DNA of 5,189 bases, from contig DLQV01000149.1 in assembly GCA_002474415.1 (NCBI GenBank), positions 396 through 5,584 of the forward strand. The letters run 5' to 3'. The translations under genes and the position numbers were made by a program. The stretch is from Lachnospiraceae bacterium UBA7598 (GTDB taxonomy: Bacteria > Bacillota > Clostridia > Lachnospirales > Lachnospiraceae). Below, in pieces: positions 1 through 5,189 of the stretch (positions are counted from its first letter, which is position 1; every line of letters starts with the position of its first letter). The notes under the pieces were generated by a model. It did no database searches. It saw only the letters and a list, made by a program, of their open reading frames with translations, and was not told where the DNA came from.

Positions 1-926
1 AGATTTGACATATTGGTATCAATAGTTTCCACGACGGTATCAATATTGGCAGCTTCTGTCTTTACCTGTGCCAGCAATCCGCATACCGATTCCCGCATCG
101 TCTCAAGTGTTCCTGCCAACTGTCCGAAATCATCTTTCCGTTTCATCATATCCGTCTGCATCTTACGGGCAAAATTACCACCTGCAATCACTTCAATTTC
201 TCCGACAACTTTCTTTAATGACTTCGTAATATCTCCCGCAATCAGGGAAACAAGCACTGCAACAATTACAAGCATCACTGCACATGCCGTAACCAGTGTC
301 AGAGCCTTCTTCATCGCATAATCGGAAAATACCTTGTCCTGCTTTGCAATGGAGGTATCAATATAATCGGTATAATTTCCGGTACCGACTACCCAGTCAA
401 ACGGTTCGAAGTATTCACTGTAGGAACGTTTCGGAGACGGTTTTGTCTCCCCTTCCTTTGGAAATACATAATCGGTGTATCCGCCACCATCTTCTACAGC
501 TACCCGGATGATTTCCTTGACCATCTGGTATCCTTTTGCATCCTTGGTATCCATACGGTTGGTACCCTCGGTATCGCTGCCGAGAAGAACCACATTGGTT
601 CCATCCGACTGATCAATCCAGAAGTAACCGGCATCTCCGTAACGCATCTGCCGCACTTCATCTGCTGCAATCTTCTTTGCTTCATCCAGTGTATACGTTC
701 CCGCTTTATATTCATCATTGATCTCCGACAACAGAGAAATGACTACACCTACCTGTTCCTTAATCGAATCATCATAACTCTGACGCGAGGAAGCATCCAT
801 CGTCTCCAGTGCTTTTTCTTTCACATCGTCCATATTCTTAATAGAAACAACACTTCCCAGTGCAACAAGTAAAATGACCAAAGCCAGAATCAGATTCAGT
901 TTTGCTCGTACCTTCATATTTTTCAT
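1..926 (-). CDS. Methyl-accepting chemotaxis protein with single Cache (sCache_2-like) sensor, N-terminal part (3' end outside window)
   Basis: A transmembrane chemoreceptor that should sense an extracellular small molecule and signal through CheA/CheW. The first 308 residues are present; the reading frame runs off the window edge without a stop, so the methylation and signalling helices are not seen. Residues 11-29 form the first membrane helix. Residues 30-205 are the extracellular sensor, with the single-Cache type 2 pattern: YFWID at 101-105, G121, D126 and D129 followed by G132, a K166-R-S-Y segment, and WVVGTG at 178-183. Residues 208-230 form the second membrane helix and about 231-284 a HAMP linker, followed by the start of the coiled-coil signalling region. 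The ATG at 926-924 is chosen because AGGAGG (935-940) lies 8 bases upstream and the frame begins a normal short cytoplasmic stretch before the first helix. Known sCache_2 receptors often bind small organic acids, but the ligand here cannot be told. It has its own promoter and is divergent from the PIN-like gene. Confidence 0.93.
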   Translation of the reverse strand, partial: MKNMKVRAKLNLILALVILLVALGSVVSIKNMDDVKEKALETMDASSRQSYDDSIKEQVGVVISLLSEINDEYKAGTYTLDEAKKIAADEVRQMRYGDAGYFWIDQSDGTNVVLLGSDTEGTNRMDTKDAKGYQMVKEIIRVAVEDGGGYTDYVFPKEGETKPSPKRSYSEYFEPFDWVVGTGNYTDYIDTSIAKQDKVFSDYAMKKALTLVTACAVMLVIVAVLVSLIAGDITKSLKKVVGEIEVIAGGNFARKMQTDMMKRKDDFGQLAGTLETMRESVCGLLAQVKTEAANIDTVVETIDTNMSN

Positions 927-947
927 GGCTTTTTCCTCCTTCTGCTA

Positions 948-975
948 AAACAGTTTGTTTTTGTGTAAACTGTTT
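948..975. repeat. Inverted repeat in the receptor gene's 5' leader
   Basis: AAACAGTTT (948-956) and AAACTGTTT (967-975) are perfect 9-base complements separated by 10 bases. The repeat lies between the predicted receptor transcription start (about 995) and its ribosome site (935-940). It could form a leader hairpin ending about 7 bases before the Shine-Dalgarno sequence, or be a protein-binding site. On the minus strand no T-run follows it, so a terminator is unlikely. The sequence is AT-rich, so chance is possible. Confidence 0.4.
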
Positions 976-1001
976 AATTTTATTTATTTTTTAGTCTTTT
1001 A

Positions 1002-1030
1002 ATTATAACATTTTGCTATACCGTAGTCAA
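1002..1030 (-). promoter_or_regulatory. Sigma-A-type promoter for the chemoreceptor gene
   Basis: On the minus strand, TTGACT (1025-1030) and TATAAT (1002-1007) are separated by exactly 17 bases. The -10 box is preceded by TGT, giving an extended TGnTATAAT element. Five of six -35 bases and all six -10 bases match consensus. Transcription should start near 995, giving a leader of about 70 bases. The motif is of the housekeeping type; I see no TAAA/CCGATA-like flagellar sigma-D motif in this interval. Confidence 0.8.
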
Positions 1031-1033
1031 CCA

Positions 1034-1057
1034 GTTTCCCTTCCGAAAGGATGAAAC
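1034..1057. repeat. Bulged inverted repeat between the divergent promoters
   Basis: GTTTCCCTT (1034-1042) pairs with AAGG (1047-1050) and GAAAC (1053-1057), with a CCGA loop and a two-base AT bulge. It starts 3 bases upstream of the receptor -35 box and about 40 bases upstream of the PIN-gene -35 box. Neither predicted transcript contains it, so any role would be as a DNA-binding site for a regulator. It is short and imperfect, so chance is a fair alternative. Confidence 0.22.
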
Positions 1058-1096
1058 ATTCTATTCTTTACTCTTTCTTTACTATATTCCACTCTC

Positions 1097-1125
1097 TTGC
1101 CAACCTCCTGGATTTGACGTATAAT
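1097..1125 (+). promoter_or_regulatory. Sigma-A-type promoter for the PIN-like gene
   Basis: TTGCCA (1097-1102) and TATAAT (1120-1125) are spaced by 17 bases on the plus strand. The predicted start is near 1132, giving a leader of about 33 bases before the ATG at 1165. Its position inside the open frame that extends upstream of 1165 argues that the extension is untranslated. Confidence 0.75.
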
Positions 1126-1150
1126 GAGTACATCTTAAGGAAAAAGAAAA

Positions 1151-1155
1151 GAGGA
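1151..1155 (+). promoter_or_regulatory. Ribosome binding site deciding the PIN-like gene start
   Basis: GAGGA lies 9 bases before the ATG at 1165. The earlier in-frame ATG at 1051 has only AAAGG immediately in front of it, too close to function, and lies upstream of the predicted promoter. This selects 1165 as the start. Confidence 0.7.
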
Positions 1156-1164
1156 ACATTACCC

Positions 1165-1881
1165 ATGGGTATTTATCTTGTAGATTATGAAAACGTACAC
1201 AACGACGGTGTAACAGATATCAAAAAACTTTCCGCTTCCGATCGTGTCGTCATTTTTTACGGAGACAGCATCAAGTCCATCCCTTTTGAAACACATGTCG
1301 AAATGATGGCGTCCAAAGCGACGATCGAATATATCGAAACACACAAAGTAGCAAAAAACTATCTGGATTTCCAGCTGGCTACCTATCTTGGATTTCTGAT
1401 CGGAAAAGGGGAAAAAGGACCGGTTTACATCATCAGCCAGGATACCGGATTTGACAGCATTGTTGATTTCTGGAGAGGGAGAAACATCGAAGCATTCCGC
1501 CAGCCAAGCATTGCTTCTTCTTCCAACTCAAAGGATGCTTCTTCCAAAAAGGAAACTTCTGCAAAGAAAAAGAAAAAAAAATCTGACCATGTGTCAAAAG
1601 AATCAAAAAAAGATGAAAAAGATGTGAAAAACACAAAAGAAATTGCGGAAAAAAAGAAGCCGGAAAAGAAAAAACTTCCGGAGACGATCCGCAAAAAAAT
1701 TCGAGCGGAATTAAAAGATGAAAAACTTCCGGCCGGTAAATACACATCCATCTACAAAGCGGTGGAGGAATCCGAAAATAAACTTGCATTAAACAATGCA
1801 CTGGTCAAAACATTTGATACTTCCATCGGAAGTACCATCTACAATCACATCAAAAAAATTTATGAGGATTACCAAAAATAA
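1165..1881 (+). CDS. PIN/NYN-like domain protein with lysine-rich linker (putative ribonuclease)
   Basis: A 238-residue cytoplasmic protein without signal peptide or membrane helices. Residues 1-115 look like a PIN/NYN nuclease fold: a first strand ending in VDYENV (D7, E9), a central YLDFQLATYLG segment (D68) and a YIISQDTGFDSIV segment (D93, D97). The spread of acidic residues matches the metal-binding site of PIN-like ribonucleases, so the active site appears intact. Residues about 119-170 are a Ser/Lys/Glu-rich, low-complexity linker, probably disordered and possibly RNA-binding. Residues 170-238 are predicted helical and include ALVKTFDTSIGSTIYNHIKK (212-231), which I do not recognise as a named domain. 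The start at 1165 is supported by the promoter at 1097-1125 and the ribosome site at 1151-1155. The gene is monocistronic, divergent from the receptor and convergent with the ABC operon. No antitoxin-like partner gene is adjacent, so a VapBC-type toxin is unlikely. The RNA target and role are unknown; nuclease activity is inferred from motifs only. Confidence 0.85.
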   Translation: MGIYLVDYENVHNDGVTDIKKLSASDRVVIFYGDSIKSIPFETHVEMMASKATIEYIETHKVAKNYLDFQLATYLGFLIGKGEKGPVYIISQDTGFDSIVDFWRGRNIEAFRQPSIASSSNSKDASSKKETSAKKKKKKSDHVSKESKKDEKDVKNTKEIAEKKKPEKKKLPETIRKKIRAELKDEKLPAGKYTSIYKAVEESENKLALNNALVKTFDTSIGSTIYNHIKKIYEDYQK

Positions 1882-1894
1882 TCTTAATAATGCT

Positions 1895-1936
1895 AAAAGA
1901 GCTTTCCATTATCTTAATGTAATAGAAAGCTCTTTT
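1895..1936. terminator. Bidirectional intrinsic terminator between convergent genes
   Basis: AAAAGAGCTTTC (1895-1906) and GAAAGCTCTTTT (1925-1936) form a perfect 12-base-pair stem. After one mismatch the loop can pair further (1908-1912 with 1919-1923). On the plus strand the stem ends in TTTTCTTTATA, serving the PIN-like gene, which stops at 1881. On the minus strand it ends in TTTTAGCATTATT, serving the ABC operon, which stops at 1953. The plus-strand T-rich tail is the better one. Confidence 0.85.
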
Positions 1937-1952
1937 CTTTATAAATCACCTA

Positions 1953-2786
1953 TTATTCCTTTACTGCACCTGCAGTCACTCCTGCCAGAATATATTTTTG
2001 GAAGAACAGATAGATTAAAATAGTTGGTATCATAATAATGATAATTCCCGCTGCAAGGGTCTGCCATGAACCCTGCTGTGCATTTGCATAATTCATCAGG
2101 AATGTTGTCAATGTACGCAACGAATTCTTTGGCATATACAGATATGGAATATACATATCATTAATGATCACAATCGCCTTGATGATGCAGACGGTTGCTG
2201 TGGCCGGTGCCAGCAATGGAAACACAATTTTCCAGAACAGTCCAAAATAGGAACATCCGTCCAGAAGTGCCGCCTCATCAAGTGCCACCGGAAGTCCCGA
2301 AATAAACTGCCGGTAAATATACAGCTGCATCAGATCGGATGCTATGTAAATCACGATCGGAGCGCCAAGTGTGTTATACAGATGCAGACTCTGAATGATA
2401 CGGAATCTTGCAATTTCCGTAACAAAACTCGGAATCAGCATACCTAAGAAAAATAAGGAAATAACAAATTTTTTTCCACGAAACTCAAAGCGTTCCAGAA
2501 TAAATGCTGTCATCGTTCCAAAGACCACATTAAAGAAAAGGGATACTACAAGAATGAGGGCTGTGTTACGAAAACCGACCACAAGATATTTATCTGTCAG
2601 CACTTTTTTGAAATTGTCAAATGTTATGTCATGCAGCGCCGGAAATGCCAGCGGTGATGTTGTATTGATTGCTGTCTTTGTCTTTAATGCAGCAAACAAA
2701 GTAAGTAAAATCGGAAGGATGACGATAATGACCATTCCAATACATATGATTTGTTTTAAAATCTGTATCAATGTACGTTTAACCAT
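1953..2786 (-). CDS. Carbohydrate ABC transporter permease, MalG-like (CUT1 family)
   Basis: The second inner-membrane subunit of a CUT1 sugar importer, 277 residues, a normal MalG-type length. Hydrophobic segments at about 9-35, 72-96, 106-126, 138-158, 183-207 and 243-265 give the expected six helices. The EAA loop, which docks to the ATPase, starts EAALLDG at 171 and ends in FP at 189-190. The C-terminal GVTAGAVKE (269-277) is typical of this subunit. The ATG at 2786 has GGAGG (2796-2800) 9 bases upstream. It overlaps the upstream permease gene by 8 bases (2779-2786), which implies translational coupling and joint assembly. It is the last gene of the operon and is followed by the hairpin at 1895-1936. 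The sugar cannot be deduced from this subunit. Confidence 0.95.
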   Translation of the reverse strand: MVKRTLIQILKQIICIGMVIIVILPILLTLFAALKTKTAINTTSPLAFPALHDITFDNFKKVLTDKYLVVGFRNTALILVVSLFFNVVFGTMTAFILERFEFRGKKFVISLFFLGMLIPSFVTEIARFRIIQSLHLYNTLGAPIVIYIASDLMQLYIYRQFISGLPVALDEAALLDGCSYFGLFWKIVFPLLAPATATVCIIKAIVIINDMYIPYLYMPKNSLRTLTTFLMNYANAQQGSWQTLAAGIIIIMIPTILIYLFFQKYILAGVTAGAVKE

Positions 2787-3678
2787 TGTGCTTATCCTCC
2801 TTCAGTATAATTCCATGGATGATCTTATTCTGTACAATATAGATCAGAACAATCAACAGCATAATTGCCATAGCCATGGTTGATGCCAAGCCGAAATTTG
2901 AGAACGAAAATGCGGTCTTGATCGTATAAAGTGTAAACGTGGAAGATGCATATCCAGGCCCACCAGCCGTCATGACAAACGGAATATCAAATACCTGAAG
3001 AGCACCACGGATATTATCAAAAAGTACGAAATCCACCATCAGCATAATGGAAGGAATCTGAATATACCGGAACAGCTGCCAGGTATTGGCTCCATCCACA
3101 CGCGCAGCTTCCTCAATATCCTGAGGCAGTGACTGCAGCGCAGCCATAAACAGGATCACATGATACCCACTGTATCTCCATAAAGATACAAATGAAAGCA
3201 CAAAATTTACAATTTTCGGGTCTGACAACCAGCTTCTGATCCAGCTTTCAAGATGAAGTCCGGTCAAAATTGCATCAAATGCTCCATTGATTGGAGAAAA
3301 GAAATAGGAAAATGCATACGCAATTGCAACTCCGTTAATAATATATGGCATAAACACCATCGTCTTATAAAATTTTGCCGCACGCAGTTTGCTTGTCAAA
3401 AGCACTGCAAATGCCAGTTCCACAAAAATCATGCAAAGATGTACACAGAAATAAACTGCGTTGTTTCGCAATGACAACCACAGATCCGGATTTTTAAACA
3501 TTGCGATATAATTTTGAAATGCCACAAAATGGCTCTTTGGTGAATATCCATCCCAGTCTGTAAAACTCATTCGAAACAGATCACATGCCGGAACCAGCAC
3601 AAATCCAACCAAAAGCAGAATTGGGAAAACCAAAGATACTATGATAAACAGTCTTCTTTTTTTATCTAAACTACTCAT
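2779..3678 (-). CDS. Carbohydrate ABC transporter permease, MalF-like (CUT1 family)
   Basis: The first inner-membrane subunit of the same importer, 299 residues, as usual for short MalF-type proteins of Gram-positives (without the large periplasmic loop of enteric MalF). Hydrophobic segments lie at about 10-32, 72-97, 106-128, 157-180, 207-230 and 263-284. The EAA loop runs from E190 (EAARVDGANTW) to IP at 208-209. The CUT1 signature FVMTAGGPGYASST with a following TLYTIKTAF lies at 234-257. The start at 3678 is chosen because AGGAG (3687-3691) is 8 bases upstream. A longer version from a TTG at 3711 would begin inside the intergenic hairpin and lacks a ribosome site. It follows the binding-protein gene after 60 bases and overlaps the next permease gene by 8 bases. 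The two permeases should form the transmembrane heterodimer. Confidence 0.95.
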   Translation of the reverse strand: MSSLDKKRRLFIIVSLVFPILLLVGFVLVPACDLFRMSFTDWDGYSPKSHFVAFQNYIAMFKNPDLWLSLRNNAVYFCVHLCMIFVELAFAVLLTSKLRAAKFYKTMVFMPYIINGVAIAYAFSYFFSPINGAFDAILTGLHLESWIRSWLSDPKIVNFVLSFVSLWRYSGYHVILFMAALQSLPQDIEEAARVDGANTWQLFRYIQIPSIMLMVDFVLFDNIRGALQVFDIPFVMTAGGPGYASSTFTLYTIKTAFSFSNFGLASTMAMAIMLLIVLIYIVQNKIIHGIILKEDKHNG

Positions 3679-3686
3679 AATACGCT

Positions 3687-3691
3687 CTCCT
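3687..3691 (-). promoter_or_regulatory. Ribosome binding site deciding the MalF-like start
   Basis: AGGAG on the minus strand lies 8 bases before the ATG at 3678-3676. It lies just downstream of the intergenic hairpin (3700-3725) in the transcript, leaving the site unpaired. It separates the real start from the in-frame TTG at 3711. Confidence 0.75.
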
Positions 3692-3699
3692 GACTTAAC

Positions 3700-3725
3700 A
3701 CGGAGCTGCAAACGTGCAGCTCCGT
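3700..3725 (-). repeat. Intercistronic hairpin between binding-protein and permease genes
   Basis: ACGGAGCTGCA (3700-3710) and TGCAGCTCCGT (3715-3725) are perfect 11-base complements around a 4-base loop. In the operon transcript this is a stable stem 13 bases after the binding-protein stop codon and 8 bases before the permease ribosome site. No T-run follows, so it is not a full terminator. As in other sugar ABC operons, it may block 3'-to-5' decay and so keep the binding-protein message more abundant than the permease part. That role is inferred; the stem is directly visible. Confidence 0.8.
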
Positions 3726-3738
3726 ATCTGATGATACT

Positions 3739-5061
3739 TTACTTAATATCAAGCTTCTGTCTTGCTGCTTTCCATTTCTTGTTCAAATCGGAAAATGTAC
3801 TGTCAAGATCAAAACCATCTGTCAGCATTTCCGCTCCAAGTTTTTTATAGTCAAATGTTGTTTCATTCTGGATCGCTGTAAAATCGTCTCCACCGCCATC
3901 ATACATTACAAGCTGTGGATCTTTGCACAGTTCATCTGCTTCTGCAAGAATCGGATCCTTTTCTTTCGGGAAATTCTTCATGGCAGACGCAGAAGTAATA
4001 TAATCGAGATAATCCGGATACCATGCATCGGAATAAAACCACTCTACAAATGCCTTTGCAGCTTCCGGATTCTTACTGTGTGTTGTCACACCCATAAACG
4101 AATCACCCTGTACAATAACATTAAATGGATCGCTCTCAGAATCTCTTGTCGGAAGATAAAAGGTTCCAAGTTCTGATGTATCATCTGTCTGATTCTGGAT
4201 ATTCTGCAATCCCCAGTCTCCAAGTGCAATGATTGCAGCTTTTTTCGATGCAAACAATGCAGTAGCCTGATCATTTCCGATTCCAAGCGGATCTTTTCCA
4301 AGTACACCGGATGTAAACAGACTCTGTACTTTTTTATATGCTTTATTGATATCTGTTCCCTCCGCAAACGGTTCGTCCTGCTTTGCCATATCATTCCAGT
4401 TTTGTCCGTTTCCGGATTCCAGTGCCGGCATAAACTCCATATATGGATAATCCGGCCATTCATCCTTCAAGCCACAGGCAATTGCACTGAAATCGGAATC
4501 TTTTGCTCCATAGTAATCCTGCAGTTTTTTCGTCACATCTTCAAACTGGCTCCATGTCGTCGGTACTTCAACACCGGCCTCTTTAAACATATCTTTCCAG
4601 TAATATACATATTCATAACCGGAAACCATCGGAACACCAAGGATTTTTCCATCAACCGCATATCCTTCTGCCAGTTCATTATTTTTTGCTGCCTCTGTAT
4701 CAGAAAGATCTACCAGATAATCTTTAAACCTGGATAATGTAAATGTCTTATTAAACATGACATCCGGAAGCTGATTTGCAGAAGCTCTCATTTTCATTGT
4801 ATTCCAGTATTCACTGTCATCTTTGATTTTTTCTACTTCAATATCAATGTCCGGATACTTTTCCTGAAACTTTCCAACCATATCATTGGATTCAATGAAA
4901 TCATTCAGGTTGTTGTCCCAGATTGCAAATGTAAGTGTTCCTGATAAAGAAGCATCTCCCCCCTCTGTGGAATTACTCTTTTTGTCGCTGCCACATCCGG
5001 TTGCTAATAAAGATGTAGCAAGTGCTGCTGTCATCATTGCAGCTATAAGTCTTTTTTTCAT
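3739..5061 (-). CDS. Extracellular sugar-binding lipoprotein of a CUT1 ABC transporter
   Basis: The substrate-capturing subunit of the importer, 440 residues, normal for family 1 binding proteins. It begins MKKR, then a hydrophobic signal (5-20) and the lipobox LATGC with the lipidated cysteine at C23. A Ser/Gly/Asp-rich tether (24-38) follows, then the mature fold opening with GTLTFAIWD (41-49). Family-typical parts include the LPDVMF segment (98-103), GKILGVPMVSGYEYVYYWKD (138-157), the ATALFASKKAAIIALGDWGL segment (267-285) and NPEAAKAFVEWFYS (331-344). Many aromatic residues (W48, Y149, Y151, Y153, Y154, W155, W283) are of the sort that stack on sugar rings, but the specific ligand is not evident. 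The ATG at 5061 has AGGAGG (5070-5075) 8 bases upstream, a near-perfect site fitting high expression. It is the first gene of the operon; its product should deliver substrate to the two permeases downstream. No ATPase gene accompanies them here. Confidence 0.96.
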   Translation of the reverse strand: MKKRLIAAMMTAALATSLLATGCGSDKKSNSTEGGDASLSGTLTFAIWDNNLNDFIESNDMVGKFQEKYPDIDIEVEKIKDDSEYWNTMKMRASANQLPDVMFNKTFTLSRFKDYLVDLSDTEAAKNNELAEGYAVDGKILGVPMVSGYEYVYYWKDMFKEAGVEVPTTWSQFEDVTKKLQDYYGAKDSDFSAIACGLKDEWPDYPYMEFMPALESGNGQNWNDMAKQDEPFAEGTDINKAYKKVQSLFTSGVLGKDPLGIGNDQATALFASKKAAIIALGDWGLQNIQNQTDDTSELGTFYLPTRDSESDPFNVIVQGDSFMGVTTHSKNPEAAKAFVEWFYSDAWYPDYLDYITSASAMKNFPKEKDPILAEADELCKDPQLVMYDGGGDDFTAIQNETTFDYKKLGAEMLTDGFDLDSTFSDLNKKWKAARQKLDIK

Positions 5062-5100
5062 AAGGCTTACCTCCTTGAATTTGATGAGCCCACTTTAGCA

Positions 5101-5120
5101 TTTTGCGCAAAAATTGCACA
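5101..5120. promoter_or_regulatory. Operator-like palindrome upstream of the sugar transporter operon
   Basis: TTTTGCGCAAAA (5101-5112) is a perfect 12-base palindrome with a central CG, a shape common among LacI-family operators. TTGCGCA (5103-5109) is echoed by TTGCACA (5114-5120), 11 bases on, about one helical turn. On the minus strand the palindrome lies directly upstream of TGCTAAAGT (5092-5100), a weak extended -10 candidate (TAAAGT, four of six matches) with no good -35 box. A repressor bound here would cover such a promoter. No regulator gene is in the window, so both promoter and operator are tentative. Confidence 0.42.
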
Positions 5121-5139
5121 TTTCCTGTGGTTATTTTTC

Positions 5140-5169
5140 TTGATTTTTTGTCACTTTCTCAAAAATCAA
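5140..5169. repeat. AT-rich inverted repeat in the operon's upstream region
   Basis: TTGATTTTT (5140-5148) and AAAAATCAA (5161-5169) are perfect 9-base complements with a 12-base spacer. The repeat lies about 80-110 bases before the binding-protein start. It could be an upstream regulator site or the weak stem of a leader if transcription begins beyond the window. Because it is almost all A and T, chance is a real alternative. Confidence 0.3.
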
Positions 5170-5189
5170 AATCTGATCTATCGTAAGAA

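Noticed and set aside
13..721. Plus-strand open frames opposite the chemoreceptor, including one near 13-321
   Set aside because: They are antisense to a continuous receptor frame with clear Cache, membrane and HAMP segments, and none has its own start signals.
1051..1164. 38-residue N-terminal extension of the PIN-like protein from an ATG at 1051
   Set aside because: It contains the predicted promoter (1097-1125) and has no properly spaced ribosome site, and PIN-like proteins normally begin right at the first strand, as MGIYLVDYENV does.
1425..1801. Two overlapping minus-strand open frames (108 and 122 codons)
   Set aside because: Both are antisense to the AAA-rich linker, which produces long Phe/Ser runs by base composition alone.
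1165..1881. Toxin of a toxin-antitoxin pair (VapC-like)
   Set aside because: The protein is longer than VapC toxins, has its own promoter and terminator, and no small antitoxin gene is adjacent.
2395..2883. 162-codon open frame on the plus strand
   Set aside because: It lies opposite both permease genes, has no ribosome site or promoter that I can see, and its translation shows no recognisable domain; it is a shadow of the minus-strand genes.
3679..3711. 11-residue extension of the MalF-like permease from a TTG at 3711
   Set aside because: The TTG sits in the intergenic hairpin without a ribosome site, while the ATG at 3678 has AGGAG at 8 bases.
3700..3725. Intrinsic terminator after the binding-protein gene
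   Set aside because: The stem is strong but is followed by GTTAAGTCAGG on the minus strand, without a T-run, and the permease genes continue the same transport system.
4086..4463. 125-codon minus-strand frame inside the binding-protein gene
   Set aside because: It is an out-of-frame reading of a well-supported gene, with no ribosome site or recognisable domain.
5101..5112. Catabolite (cre) site for CcpA
   Set aside because: The palindrome has a central CG but flanks it with TT...AA rather than the AA...TT arrangement of the cre consensus.

Overview
The window looks like an ordinary chromosomal segment of a low-GC Firmicute, most likely a Lachnospiraceae-type gut Clostridium. This rests on the strong AGGAGG ribosome sites, sigma-A-like promoters, AT-rich intergenic regions, a carbohydrate ABC operon of the CUT1 type without its own ATPase, and a lysine-rich PIN-like protein of a kind I associate with Clostridia. 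The species cannot be fixed from this sequence. A chemoreceptor gene suggests a motile or once-motile organism.

Layout. Bases 1-926 (minus strand) hold the first 308 residues of a membrane chemoreceptor with a single Cache sensor; its signalling end lies outside the window. Bases 927-1164 are a divergent regulatory region with one convincing promoter in each direction and two inverted repeats. Bases 1165-1881 (plus strand) encode a 238-residue PIN/NYN-like putative ribonuclease with a lysine-rich linker and a helical C-terminal domain. A hairpin at 1895-1936 sits between convergent genes and can serve as a terminator both ways. Bases 1953-5061 (minus strand) are a three-gene operon read from high to low coordinates: a lipoprotein sugar-binding protein, then two inner-membrane permeases (MalF-like, then MalG-like). 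A strong hairpin lies between the binding protein and the first permease, and the two permease genes overlap by 8 bases. Bases 5062-5189 are the operon's upstream region, with a perfect 12-base palindrome that resembles a repressor operator.

How the genes work together. The binding protein, anchored to the outer face of the membrane, should capture a sugar or oligosaccharide and pass it to the permease heterodimer. The ATPase is not in the window and is probably a shared MsmX/MsmK-type subunit encoded elsewhere. The hairpin after the binding-protein gene fits the usual need for more binding protein than permease. The receptor and the PIN-like gene are separate transcription units with no evident tie to the transporter.

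I see no CRISPR array, tRNA or rRNA gene, insertion sequence, integrase or phage gene. The least understood element is the PIN-like gene, notably a nine-A run in its linker where slippage in either direction would end translation soon after the PIN domain.
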